From: Neonectria sp. B-13
Lineage: Eukaryota > Ascomycota > Sordariomycetes > Hypocreales > Nectriaceae
Direction of reading: 5' to 3'
Length of the DNA: 64,000 nucleotides
Assembly (NCBI GenBank): GCA_002682825.1
Contig: NOKP01000001.1
Coordinates: 64,501-128,500 of the forward strand
Below the pieces are notes generated by a model. That model searched no databases. It saw nothing but the letters and a program-made list of their open reading frames with translations, and had not been told where the DNA came from. Within the stretch, counting starts at the first letter, position 1. Each line of letters begins with the position of its first letter. The translations under genes were made by a program, and so were the position numbers. Below, piece after piece: positions 47,328-58,144 of this stretch.

Positions 47328-48360
47328 AGGGTGCTGGGGTTGTTGGGAACGAGCGGTGTGTCGAAAACACATAGACTTTACTAGTTGTTCTCGTCATTCC
47401 TAGTAGCCGATCATGAGTCCTACCTGACCGCGACGGATGTTCTGATATCCACTTTGTTAGTGGATTAGCATGTAGCTTATTAGACAATGGCATCACCCAC
47501 AGAAAGTCACTTCTTTTACATCCAAAGCATCCGATAAGGGTGATTTGAGGTCATAGCATTTCCTACAATCTATTACAACCCTTTGTTCCTATTCTACGCA
47601 CGAAAAGGGATTCTGAGGGTACGATGATTGAATTACTGTCACGATCTGCGTTTTATTGATAAGTAAATGAACAGCTGGCGGTTTTCTTTGTCCGTATTTT
47701 GACATACATTTAAGAACCTGGGCTGGGTAGGATAACCAGCTGTTATTGTGAAAGCCGATTACATTGTGCGTACAACGAGCTGGGAAAGTAATCCCACACC
47801 GTGGGCAGTGGGTACACTCCGTGGAAGAGCTGGAATGGGGACTGGTTGAACTCACCGCCTAGCTAATTGAAGAGTCCCGCTTGCTGGAGTTAAACAAGTA
47901 AGATAGGTTTTTGCATGTAACAGTCGAAAGACTAACCAAAGAGGGAAAGAGTTTCTTTGATAGTCTAGTAGACTAGGTTTAATCACCAATCTTGGCAAGC
48001 TGAAAAATTAATGCCTTGCCTTCTAGTAAGCACGGGCTGAGAACGAGGAGCGTTTGCGTTACGGCCGTATATGCGGGTCCAATCCGGACACTAGGCAGTA
48101 ACTATTAATACTCGATGAGATCTCCTCGAGTCCTCTTTTTTCCAAATCACTCTCAAGTCTGTAACTGAAAACAGGACTGTTCTATCTGAACGTGTACACG
48201 GTCGCCTCTTTATCTCTTTGTACTTTCCATCGGTTACGCAAGTCAAGGTCATATCCAATTTCAACTCTTCTCTTCCCAAAGTTTCACGGAGCAGGTAGTT
48301 ACTTCCTCTGTCGAGGTGCAATAAGATATGGGCCACTAACCTATGACCTAGAGGGCCAAT
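47328..48360. other. Intergenic region upstream of Q-rich gene
   Basis: About 1 kb. It holds a TTACGGCCGTA box (48059). A minus-strand frame at 47589-47855 has a CxxCxxC run but no domain I trust. Otherwise nothing. Confidence 0.45.
48059..48069. promoter_or_regulatory. TTACGGCCGTA palindrome
   Basis: Same element as 37021 and 44953, about 295 nt upstream of the Q-rich protein gene. Confidence 0.45.
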
Positions 48361-48855
48361 ATGGCGGACCAAGCATCCAAAACCCCCAAGTCTCTTGTCC
48401 AACGGGACGCTCAGCAGGAGGCTTACCCATCCCATCAACAGCAAGGTGGCCTCCAGTCTTTTCCAGAACATGAAGGCTCCGACCCTTTTGCCCAGCAGCG
48501 TGGCCAATACAACAACAATAACATGGGCCAGAACTGGGAATATGGACAACAGCAGCCTCCAAGAGCTAATCAAGGGGCTTCTTACACACCTGGTCCACCT
48601 GGTTATCAACAGACGTACTCAGCGGGCCCTCCTCAGGGCTTCAATGCCCAAGAGAACATCCAACGCGCCCAGCATGGTCAAACTACTGAGCGGCCTGAAG
48701 ACTCTTTGGATAGAAGCAAAGATCGCCAGAAGAAGAGTAGCAAGGGCGCAACCATTGGCGGGGGATTGCTTGGGTTCGCCCTTACAGGAAGATTGACTGG
48801 AGCTGCGGGGGGTGCAATTGTGGGCAAGATTGTTTCCAAGCATCGTGATCGATAG
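48361..48855 (+). CDS. Small Q/G/P-rich protein with C-terminal glycine zipper
   Basis: Single exon, 164 residues from the ATG at 48361. The N-terminal two thirds are low complexity, rich in Gln, Asn, Pro, Gly and Tyr (FAQQRGQYNNNNMGQNW, YGQQQPPRANQGAS, YTPGPPGYQQTYSAGPPQGF), a disordered, prion-like composition. A charged linker (RPEDSLDRSKDRQKKSSK) precedes a glycine-zipper segment (GATIGGGLLGFALTGRLTG then AAGGAIVGKIVSK) that could insert in or lie against a membrane. This layout is seen in small fungal proteins of unknown role often induced by stress. No enzyme motif. The frame, start and codon use look real. Confidence 0.75.
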   Translation: MADQASKTPKSLVQRDAQQEAYPSHQQQGGLQSFPEHEGSDPFAQQRGQYNNNNMGQNWEYGQQQPPRANQGASYTPGPPGYQQTYSAGPPQGFNAQENIQRAQHGQTTERPEDSLDRSKDRQKKSSKGATIGGGLLGFALTGRLTGAAGGAIVGKIVSKHRDR

Positions 48856-49084
48856 GTCTATCAGTCGGTGGTGTTTGTTTTACTTCTGCTGGAAAGGTTC
48901 CATATGTATTAGGATAGTTTGTTTGATGTTGGATTCTGAATATTATTAGAACTTGAATAGCTGTAGGTCTCTCCCGATTTAATAGCACAGATTTGGCCAT
49001 TTATGAAAGAAATCTTGTTTATCTCATAAGTTGTCGCATCACAAGGTGTCAGCATTTAAAGTCAGACTGAGTGTTGTGTCATGA

Positions 49085-49642
49085 CAGAAAGCTCTTGTCA
49101 AATGTGCGATTGTCATCGTCCAAATCTGGTCTATCCAGAGCATCTACTTAGCAGGAGCTTGCGCAATCTCGATCATGTCAAAGGTTTGTCAACGAGTTGA
49201 CACTCGATAGATGTTATATCATCAGTAGTTGACAATCCACCTCTGCGCAGCCGACGGTTGTCTGATCGAGGGAATGAGCAACAGCGTCCTGGGCCTTTCA
49301 GGCATGGGCCACTACGACTGCCAGAATAGGGGGTAGTAAAAGAGACGGAACAGGACGTAACAAAGGGAAGCAGAAACAGAAAATGGGTGGTGATGCAAAT
49401 AGTCAGACACGGGCAAAAAGAAATGAAGTCCTAACAAATGCTGCTAGTGTGTTGTGAAGGGAAAAACAACACACGAATGGGAGTGAGTCGGCAAATCACA
49501 GAGAGAGGAACCTTCAGAAAAAACAGGATGTGCTAAGGATAACCGAACAGGTCATTCCTGGAAGGATGCGAGGCTGTTCTGTTACTCCTTGAGAGGATTT
49601 GAGCAGCTTTGATAGGCCCCGTGAGCTTATTTTAAGCTTGTT
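49085..49642 (-). pseudogene. Degenerate copy of the GPI-protein gene at 24878-25975
   Basis: The stretch from AAAGCTCTTGTCAAA (49087) aligns with 25685 onward: the blocks GTGCGATT, TTTGTCAACGAGTTG, CACCTCTGCGCA and the leader GAGACGGAACAGGAC have clear counterparts at 25702, 25813, 25866 and about 26002. Relative to the intact gene there are deletions of tens of bases, frame breaks, and the start codon is lost (CATGATGG at 25973 reads AATAGGGG here). Only the first part of the gene and its upstream flank are present, ending at the conserved 34-bp block 49609-49642. No functional product is expected. Confidence 0.75.
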
Positions 49643-49727
49643 TCCAGTCCTTTGATTTAATGGCCAGCTACTCGCAGTTAAGATGAAGGCCGAATACTGA
49701 CAAGTGGAACTAAACAACAGTGGTCGG

Positions 49728-50624
49728 TCACGCCGTTTCCTCCGCAAGAGCGTGGAGAGGCCGAAGGTTTCCACGTCTATCACAGGCTGCAAACTTCCAC
49801 CAGTCTCTATGTGCCCAGTAAGTAACATGACGGGCGAGAATATGCACGACTATAGGCGCAGGTGGCCACCTTGCCCACCGACCACCCTCAAATTGAACAT
49901 CGTGGTTGCAGAAACAGAAGGGCAAGCCGTCAACAAGTCCAAGGATTTTCTGGACAATAGATATCAAGTAAGCAACTTTGTCGTAACATGCACCGAACTC
50001 TTCCAAGGCGGTTGTTCAACTTACCATGTTCTTCTCTCCTTCCAACTGGAATCTTTTCTCCATGTCCCCCAATTTGTCCGTGCCATACTCGCGCAGCTGT
50101 AACAGTGTCGGGATCTCGTCCCCCAGGTGCTTCGTCAACACTTCTCCAAATCCATCCATAATCCCAGTCAGCTTGTCGCCTTCGAACTTCTGTTTCCCAG
50201 CTACACAGTCGTCAATGTAGGCCTTGAAGCTTTCTACCCCGACCTGAAACGCGAGGTGCTGATCCAGGTTGTTGTCCATCAGTCCTTTCTGCCCTGTCGC
50301 GCCTTCCACATACGGGAAGAAGTCTTTCTCTTCGCCTGTATGATGTACATTCAATAGTAGGTACCAGGCGCGGCAGTACTGCAGGAAGGAAGGCACATCG
50401 GCGGAGGAGATGAACGGCACTTGTAGATAGATGGAGTTGAGGCCGCGGATAATCATGTTGTGAACGAGAACCATTTCGCAGGCGACGCGAGAAAACATGT
50501 CGAGCTAGCGAATGTTAGCGAGGAAATAGATGAGGAATATTGAGGTAGGGTTCTTCACTTCTTCATTCTGTTGCCCCGGTGTTGCAATCAGGGGAAATGG
50601 GTGATCGGCGTAGATGGGAGCCAT
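49728..50624 (-). CDS. Hemerythrin-like domain protein
   Basis: Three exons on the minus strand: 50559-50624, 50025-50504, 49728-49949 (introns 54 and 75 nt), 255 residues. The splice of exon 1 to 2 gives QQNEE-LDMFSRVACEMVLV. The helix bundle is seen in exon 2 with metal-ligand-like residues: HNMIIRGLNSIY, NVHHTGEEKDFFPYVE, MDNNLDQHLAFQVGVESFKA and LTKHLGDEIPTLLQLREY. Exon 3 adds the fungal C-terminal extension, LPFCFCNHDVQFEGG and DWWKFAACDRRGN. Fungal members are cytosolic proteins of about 230-260 residues whose role (iron/oxygen sensing or buffering) is unsettled. The gene ends close to the degenerate GPI-gene copy. It is next to, but not clearly part of, the aromatic catabolic block, and lacks the shared promoter element. 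Confidence 0.85.
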
Positions 50625-51326
50625 GATGAGCACGTCGTTGGATACAGGTTACATTCAAGCGAGGTCTCATCCCCCAGCACAAAGGGCGGGTATGCCGCTG
50701 TTTAAATCCCCTCTCTTCAATCATGGGAGGCGCAACTGCATACAAGGGTTATTGGCTGGCTTTCAGCTGTGTCTTACATGTTCGAGACCTAAGCCCTTGA
50801 TCGCGCCGACTCCTGGAAGCGAGAAAGCCAAAGTTGCCTCAAAGTAAGCATCCTAAGCTTCAAAGGCTTCCATCGGGCTTACGCTGACCACCCCTCGATG
50901 AAGCGCTGCGGCTAACATTGGTAATCGTCCATCGTGGTTGGTCCCAATTGTTGTGCTGACTTTCAGCGTGGCGCACCAGTTTGCCCACCGTTAGCCTTCA
51001 GTCCAACGTTTAAACTCGAGCAACGCCACGCTTCAAGCCGCGAGAAGCACGTGATTGTCGATACAGTTCTTGGAGTCATTCTGACCGTGGAGAATTATTG
51101 GCGCATGAAGTTACCTCAGCGAGTGTCACAAGTCACGTTCAATAGCGTGGCGGGCTTGCATAGACCGAGAAGGGGCATCTCCAGAGTTGGCCGTTACTTT
51201 AGTGTAGACTCTAATCTATCTATTTAACTAGATAAAAATAGCCTTTCTTCCTTGTTGATGGACTCACAGCTGAACCCAAACCTTGCCGAGGAATGCTAAG
51301 ACGGAAAGGGTATCTTCCCTTCGACT
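50625..51326. other. Intergenic region before the catabolic block
   Basis: 700 nt between the hemerythrin start and the oxygenase stop. Short frames on both strands, no domain, no repeat noted. Confidence 0.5.
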
Positions 51327-53136
51327 CTAACACTCAGCCAACTCTTTAGCATCAACCCAATTACCATGCAAACCAGCCCTTAGTCTGATATTGAGCTTTA
51401 CAATAGCCCGTGCGACAGAGAAGTTTTGTGTATCCAGTACATGCAGCTCACTGGACATGGTGCTGTAGTTGCTGACTAGTGCTATCAAGAATCCATCACC
51501 TTCTGGGGCATCGTCTGATCGTGGCACAAACACAGGTTCTTGTGCCATGTGCGTCTTACCAGGGAAGTATACTTCGAGCTCTCCAGTATCATGATCGAGA
51601 TGGCCGAGGGAGTTGTACAAAGGATGCCCACCGCCGAGAACTGGCATAATCGCAGCGAAGTCTGTGCCCAGCTTCGGATCCATCATGTCGAAGAAACTGT
51701 GGCGGTGGCGTCTCATCGACATCCGATCATCGATTCTTGGAAACTCCATATCGCGCTCAAGGATAATCTGGGGAGCTGGTAGGTGAAGGTCTGATGATTT
51801 TGGGTCCAAAGTGAAGCGGACATACTTGGCCTGAATGTCATGAGGATTTGGTGCGTTGCCGTCAGAATCTGGCCACCAGAAGAAGACATTCTTGTCTGTT
51901 AGGGGAAGATCAAACACAATATTGCCTTCCGAGGTCTCGTATGCATTGGTGGTGTGACCAGGGAAAGCGTTTGGAGCCTTGAACCACTACGCAAGAAACT
52001 AGCATTAGCAGGGCTTCAGAACGATGCAAAGGCTCAATTTGGGTGAATGCGCAAATTCTCGTAGCTTACCTTCACATCACTCCCCTTGGCTCCTCGACGA
52101 GGGAGGACTCCCAAGTAGAAAGGAACTTCCGGGTCCCACTGCCAGTGTTCGCCCCCTTGCTTGAGTCTATCGATATCGCAGGTTTGAGGGATCATGGGGA
52201 ACAAGACCTAGATGCAACATTGTTAGCACTTTTTCCTAGTATTGGTACTCGTATCCCGAGACTTACCCAGTTCTCAGTTACGGCAAAGTCGTGGATCATC
52301 CCTACAACAGGCGAGACCAGCCAAACTACCTGAGTGAACTTGCCGCCCGAGTCGATGTTGTAGTAGCATACATCCGGAGTCCCATCACCTCTAGCCTCGT
52401 AACCAAAGCACACGAGCTCTTTGCTGACTGGGTCGAGCTTTGGATGGGCGGTAAATGTGAGACTCGGCAGCTGTCCATTGAAGTCACAGAGACCAATTGT
52501 CTCAAGCGTCTTGGGGTTCATGGCAAACGGTGGTGCGTCTTCTTTGATCGCCAGAAGTACCTTGTTGAAGTAAAAGATATTCGTGTTTGCTGTTGTACGG
52601 ACTTTGAACTCGACTGCATCCGTGTATTTATTCCGGTACTTGCCTGTTTGTCAAAACGCGGTTAGAAGAACTCATTTTATCGCCTGTTAAGTGCGTGGTG
52701 CTAGTAGCAATGGCGCATTCAGGAACTCACCTCCAAGTGCGCGTTGCGCGTCCCTTTCCTTGAGAAACTTCTCGGTGTGAACGTACTTCTGCTGAAAGTG
52801 GACATTTCCTCTGCTGAAACGAAAAGCACTGATGCTTCCATCTCCATTAAACCACTTGTATCAAGTCTGTCAGCCAACAAGCTCGTCGTACCACCAGGTG
52901 ATAAAAATGTGTTGATTGAGAAAACGTACGGGATCGTTGTCGATGAAGGGTGTGAATTGAGGATCAGGCATAACCCTGTAAAACGTGCCATCAAGCTCTT
53001 CGGGCAAGTCGCCTTCCACCTCAAGAAATCGGATCTCCCCCTCAAGGCGACAAGGCTTCATGAATCCCGAGAACTGGGGCAAGTTGGGGAACGCTTTCCC
53101 TGCTTGGGACGAGGTGCCGCGAAAATGACCTGCCAT
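51327..53136 (-). CDS. Carotenoid-cleavage-type oxygenase (lignostilbene/stilbene dioxygenase-like)
   Basis: Five exons: 52930-53136, 52731-52854, 52267-52643, 52070-52207, 51327-51986 (introns 59-87 nt), giving 501 residues. This family is a seven-bladed propeller with Fe(II) held by four His. All four are visible: TAHPKLD, GMIHDFAVTENW, FPGHTTNAYE and GLHGNWVDA near the C-terminus. The opening EGDLPEELDGTFYRVMPDPQF and FIDNDP-WFNGDGSISAF are classic. Overall character fits the fungal/bacterial stilbene-cleaving branch (which splits resveratrol, piceatannol or lignostilbenes into two benzaldehydes) rather than plastid carotenoid enzymes; no signal peptide, so cytosolic. Carotenoid substrates remain possible. 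It shares a promoter with the MFS gene at 53559, and with aldehyde dehydrogenase and gentisate genes nearby, stilbene cleavage to an aldehyde makes sense. Confidence 0.9.
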
Positions 53137-53558
53137 GGTGAATGAATGATGTAGAAGCAGAATGCCAAGTTCCTCAGCAGTTAGAAGCTAGTTCAATTAG
53201 GGGTACTTAAGGAAGTCAAGGTGGAGTGCTCCGGGACGCTCCCGGCTTTGCCCCGGCTGGCCGGCGACACGTCTTGCGAGGTCTCCGCATTTTGAAACAC
53301 GAAATTGAGGATGAATTTCCTCGGGAAGATCCGCACTTACCCCGTGGGGAATTTCCGGACTGCCTCCGGGACACATTGGTTAAGTGAATGAATGGGTCAA
53401 ATAATTACTTAGCTGTCCCTACTGGTTGCACTTATTACTATTCTGGCTGCTCAAACTTTTACCTATCTCTCTTTCCTCAATAATTTAGATCCCTCGAACT
53501 TGTTTGATCAGTTCACATCACACGCAAAGAAAACCCATCTGCAGCCAAGATACAAATC
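53137..53558. promoter_or_regulatory. Divergent promoter of oxygenase and MFS genes
   Basis: 420 nt with several CCGG-type boxes: a perfect inverted repeat CCGGGA-CGC-TCCCGG at 53231-53245, CCCCGG at 53251, and the shared element GGGGAATTTCCGG at 53346. The density of such boxes suggests Zn2Cys6 control of both genes. Confidence 0.55.
53346..53358. promoter_or_regulatory. Shared cluster element GGGGAATTTCCGG
   Basis: About 210 nt from both the oxygenase and MFS start codons. Resembles elements at 55816, 59605 and 63069 (GGGGAA, two or three bases, then TC-C/G-GG). Confidence 0.5.
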
Positions 53559-55516
53559 ATGCCAGACAACAGTATCTTGTTCATCACGGAGAACGTCGCT
53601 GTAGACGCCACTTCAAAGCACCACCACCATCTTGGGCTCTGGCCTCCGCCGTCGAGTGATGAGAAGGACCCATTGCGCTGGCCTAGATGGCTCAAGATCC
53701 TCGCCCTGCTCTCGGTGGCATTTTTCAACTTTGTGGCAAACTTTGCTGGATCTGGTCTTTCAGTTGCAACAGTCCTGCTTGAGATGCAGTTCCAGAAGAC
53801 GGCCTCTGAAGTCAACGCTCTTATGACGGTGAGAAAAACCTCCGCCGCTTGTGATCATGTCCATTGTCTGACGTGCGTTTGTTCATGATGGCTGACTCTT
53901 TCCCCCGTTCGGTGCAGTTCAATTTCCTTCTCCTTGGTGTGGGCAATATGTTCTGGGTCCCGTTCTCGGTAAAATATGGCAAAAGGCCCGTCATGCTCGT
54001 GTCAATGACAATCTTATTTGCCGTCCTGGTCTGGACCGCAAAAGCAGAAACATTCGCACAGTTGCTGGCTGCTCGGTGCGTATCCGGATTTGCTTCCGCA
54101 GCTGGCGAAGTAAGCATCCATAAGACTCCAATGATTGTGTAGAAACACCGACGACGATGATGCCTCCCCAATGCGCATAACACTGACTTTTGTTTCTTAG
54201 AGTATCGTGCCAGGGGTCATCTCCGACATGTTTTACCTCCACGAACGAGGAGCCATGATGTCGATGTACGTTCGCCGCCCAAACTCATTATTACCGACTG
54301 ACGCTCATGGATAATTCCAGATATGTGGTCCTGATTTCGTGTGGCTCGGCAGTCGGGCCGTTGATCGCCGGATTCATGGTCGAAAGTAGCCCTGGAACAT
54401 GGCGGGACTTTGTCTGGCTTTGCGCCGCTCTTTCAGGCTTTGATCTTCTCGCCATCTTTTTCTTATATCCAGAATCCTCTTTCATTCGACCACCGTTGCC
54501 CCCTCCTCCTCCGCCCCCGGACTCACATCAAGTCGGAAGTTGTGCTACTAAAGACGAGCTTGGCGCCGTTTCCAACGGTGTCAAAGGTCGTTCTGAGCAC
54601 TTAGAATGTGGCAAAGACTACAACGGCCCTGTCAAAGTCTCATTTAAACAAGTCTGGAGGTCGTTTTTCCACTACAATAGCATGGCCAGCCTTCCAAGAG
54701 CATTTGCGCTGCCATTCATCTTCCTCGGTTGTCTTCCCGTTCTGTGGACAATTGTTGTGTACGGAGGCGCGCTTGCGTCGCAAGTCATATTGATGTATGC
54801 TTTGCCAGATAAGCCCCTTTCACAATTGGCACAACTGCCGCGTCCATTACTAATGTTACTGAGCAGCTTCGCTTTTCCCTCCCTTCTGCTTGCTCCTCCG
54901 TATCTATTTGCTTCTAGCAGTGTGGGATTGATGCAGGTGGCAGCTATCATCGGCTTCGTCGTCGCTTGCTACGGTGGCGGATACATATGTGACGTGATAA
55001 CTGCCAAGTGCATTGTCCGAAATCACGGCGTCTTTGTCCCTGAGCAGCGCCTTAAGTCTCTTCTCCCGGGCTGTCTTGTTGCACCAATCGGCTGCATTAT
55101 TGTCGCATTTTCTTGTGACAGATCGCTTCATTGGGCAGCTATTGCAGTCGGATTTGGCATGGGTAGGTTCCTCGCTGTCTTATAATTTCCACATAATTAC
55201 TAACAGGTTGGGTGATTTAGTTTCCTTTGGAACCGTTTACGCTCCCAATGTTGCAATGACGTATCTCCTGGATTCGTATCCCATCTTCGCCCAGGAAATT
55301 CTTGTTGCCATAAATGTCACGAAGAATCTCGTTGCGTTTCTCTTTCTATACATTGCAGTGGACTGGGTCAACTCTCAGGGCTGGATACAGGTTTACATGA
55401 TCATGTTTATGGTGGTCAGCTTTTCCATGTTGCTAGCTATTCCTATCTATTTCTTTGGACGTCGGGCAAGGGAAGCATATCAGAAAATCCTTCTGCGGGC
55501 TGTTGGGCCCCTTTAA
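53559..55516 (+). CDS. MFS transporter (DHA1-like drug/aromatic transporter)
   Basis: Six exons: 53559-53828, 53918-54109, 54201-54265, 54321-54794, 54867-55162, 55221-55516, giving 530 residues. The fourth intron (54795-54866, 72 nt, donor GTATGC, branch TACTAATG, acceptor GAGCAG) has no stop and is a multiple of three, so it may be read through in naive models; its removal yields SQVILIFAFPSLLLAPPYLF, normal for the family. Family marks: DPLRWPRWLKILALLSVAFF at helix 1, GNMFWVPFSVKYGKRPVML in loop 2-3, AARCVSGFASAAGE-SIVPGV at helix 4-5, SAVGPLIAGF at helix 5. The central loop has a polyproline run (nine of ten residues near PPLPPPPPPPD). It likely imports the aromatic substrate or exports intermediates; inference from context. 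Confidence 0.88.
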
Positions 55517-56040
55517 GGCACTTCGTAGTGTTTAGCTGTCAATAAACCCGCGCATTTTATTCATGTTGCGAGTTAACTCCATTGTATGAAGCCTACACAG
55601 TTCTCGACCAAGTCAGAAAGCTACACCATTTTATGATAATTTAGTCCCCATGTTAGGTTCCGATAATTGCTAACTGTGAGACGGTGTCTTTCGATCACTC
55701 TTGATGACCTAAATGTGGCTTTACGTAATTCATGACTTTCTTCCCTCGGTCCTGCCGCCACAGGTTCTCACCCCCCACGGTGTCCACTCTGTTGGTGTGT
55801 GCTTCCGGCTACAGGCCCGAAGGTTCCCCGTTGCCTTTTAGTTCTTTACAAGATTTGGAGTACTAAACACCCAACAGGTAGCACTAAAATTGAGCCCGCT
55901 TGAGAAGCTGTCCTGCAATTCATGTTCATCAATACCTATCCCAAAAAGCGGGGAGATATATTCCCCTATATCTGCTAGTTACACTCCCGCTTCCTTAGTT
56001 CCTCTGTTACAAGAAGACAATCTGCCATCACAACATTGCG
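55517..56040. promoter_or_regulatory. Promoter of aldehyde dehydrogenase gene
   Basis: 520 nt between MFS stop and ALDH start; carries the shared element at 55816. No coding frame of note. Confidence 0.5.
55816..55830. promoter_or_regulatory. Shared cluster element CCCGAAGGTTCCCCG
   Basis: Differs by one base from CCCGACGGTTCCCCG at 63069. About 211-225 nt upstream of the aldehyde dehydrogenase start. Reverse complement begins CGGGGAACCTTCGGG. Confidence 0.55.
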
Positions 56041-57763
56041 ATGGAGCCAACTATTTCTGAACCGTCGATTCCTGAGCCGGCCTCGATTCTTCAACATTGT
56101 TCAAGCACGACAGGGCATATTATAAAAATCCCACTCCTGATCAACGGCGTTCCTGTCTTCAAAGAGGGTGAAACAAGAATTCAACAAATTTCCCCTACCA
56201 CTTGCTTCCAGGGTGCTAGCATTTCAGATTGCTACGAAGCAATTGAGAGCAGTAGCAGTGCTTTTCGCAAATGGTCTCAAACATCTCCATTAGAGCGTCG
56301 GCGCTTACTCCTTAAGTTAGCTCAAGTGTGTTTCTAATCTTCCTTTGATATCGTTACACGCCCTACATTGGAAACCCTTGGCTAATCGTCTATCTCTCTT
56401 ACCTAGATACTGTCTAAACGCGAGGACGAAGCGAAGAAAATCATACAAAGTGAGATATATTGCTCCGAAGCTTGGGCGGCGCGGAACGTCTCAGACAGCA
56501 TCGCGTTGATCGAAGAAAGCGCCTCACTCATTACAGCAAACGCTATGGGTGGCTCCATTCCCCATACGGAGCTCAAGGATTCCTACGGATTCGTCTTCAA
56601 CCGCCCATTGGGGGTGGTCCTAGGAATTGCACCTTGGAATGGGCCGCTCATTCTGGGATTTCGTGCAGTAGTGGCTCCAGTTGCGACCGGAAACACGGCG
56701 ATTCTAAAAGTACGTAGCCATAGCCAACCCTTTGCTTGTAGCAAGCAGTTACTAACTGTTCAGGGTTCTGAGCTGAGCCCTAGGAGCCATCACTTCATTG
56801 CTCAGCTGTTCGTCGATGCAGGATTCCCACAGGGAGTTGTCAACTTTATACTTCACCGACCCGAAGATGCAGCAGAGGTTGTTGATGCGCTGATCAAACA
56901 TCCCGCCATTCGAAAGGTCAATTTCACTGGGTCCACAGCCGTCGGTCGGATTATCGCCCAGATGGCTGGGAAAGCTTTGAAACCGGTACTCCTCGAATTG
57001 GGGGGCAAGAACTGTTCCATCATCCTCAAGGATGCGGACGTGGTCAAGGCTGCGGCCGCTGTGTTTGAAGGTGCAACGTTGAATGTGAGTTGAGGTCATC
57101 TCGATGTCAAATCTGGAAGCAGTACTTGCCGCAGTGGTTGCTGGAAAATCTGTACAAAACTAACGTACCTCGTTTTCTCAGGGAGGCCAGATCTGCATGT
57201 CAACCGATTTGGCTCTCGTAGCACGGGAGGTAGCCCATAACTTCAAAGATGAGCTGCGGAAGGCATTTCAGAAAGCCCATGGCACGTCCTATAAGGTTAT
57301 ATCCTCCAAAAGCGCCGAACGGTCACAGAGTCTCTTTGCAGACGCTGTAGCGAAGGGAGCCAAGGTTTTGTCATCAACTGTGTTTTCAGATACTCGGTCA
57401 GGTACTCACGTTGTTCCCGTCTCAATCATCGAGGACGTTCAACCATCGATGCAGTTCTTTTCTGCCGAGTCTTTCGGGCCTATGCTTGGCGTCGCGGTAG
57501 TTTCTGGCGAAGAGGAGGCTATTGAAATAGTGAACGACAGTGACTACGGCCTCTCGGCTGCTATTTGGACACATGATCACCATCATGCTCTGGGGTTGGC
57601 CAGAAGACTTGATGTTGGCGCCGTTCATATCAACGCATCGACTATCCATGATGAGGCGACTCTGCCTCATGGCGGAAACAAATTCAGTGGTTTCGGCCGT
57701 TTTGGTGCTGAATGGGGGCTCAAGGAGTTTATGCAGACACAGACAGTTATTTTGAACCCGTAG
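56041..57763 (+). CDS. NAD(P)-dependent aldehyde dehydrogenase (aromatic/salicylaldehyde type)
   Basis: Four exons: 56041-56325, 56407-56709, 56764-57084, 57182-57763, all phase 0, 496 residues. Landmarks: cofactor entry NRPLGVVLGIAPWNGPLIL, the lysine in NTAILK-GSE formed at a splice, VNFTGSTAVGRIIAQMAGK, catalytic Glu in VLLELGGKNCSIIL, catalytic Cys in GGQICMST (again next to a splice), and ESFGPMLGVAVV and GGNKFSGFGRFGAEWGLKEF at the end. Family members of this type oxidise benzaldehydes such as vanillin or salicylaldehyde. In the block it would turn the aldehyde released by the stilbene-type oxygenase, or an imported aldehyde, into the benzoate used by the monooxygenase. Cytosolic. The donor GTGTGT of intron 1 is slightly unusual. 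Confidence 0.93.
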
Positions 57764-58144
57764 TAGGATGAGCTGTATTTCTGCTGTTTATTTCTACGTT
57801 GTCATCAAGGAAGAAATTTCGTAGCGCCTTTTGTGAACAAACGAGAGTGAACATATAATACTGCGGGTTCAGTACATTATTGAAGCATTTTGTGGCCAGG
57901 CCGCGAGTTGATACCCCATCACTCGGGTATGAACTGACATATGGAATGGAAAATCGGAAGAATCACGCCCTTGCCAAGCACAGATCAACGTTGAAACTTT
58001 ATCACTTCAAAAACAAGTAAAATGAGGCGTGCATGTCATTTGTGGCTTCAATAAAGATATCCATGCGTTAACTGCCCAGCTAAGAGACCGATTTGCGTAT
58101 CAAATCAGAACAACAGACCGAGCCTCCAGTACCTTCGCCAAGCA
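57764..58144. other. Convergent 3' region
   Basis: 380 nt between the stops of ALDH and gentisate dioxygenase; no gene or notable repeat. Confidence 0.5.

Noticed and set aside
47589..47855. Minus-strand frame with a CxxCxxC run
   Set aside because: Short, no ATG-supported signal, no full zinc-finger spacing and no neighbouring exon.
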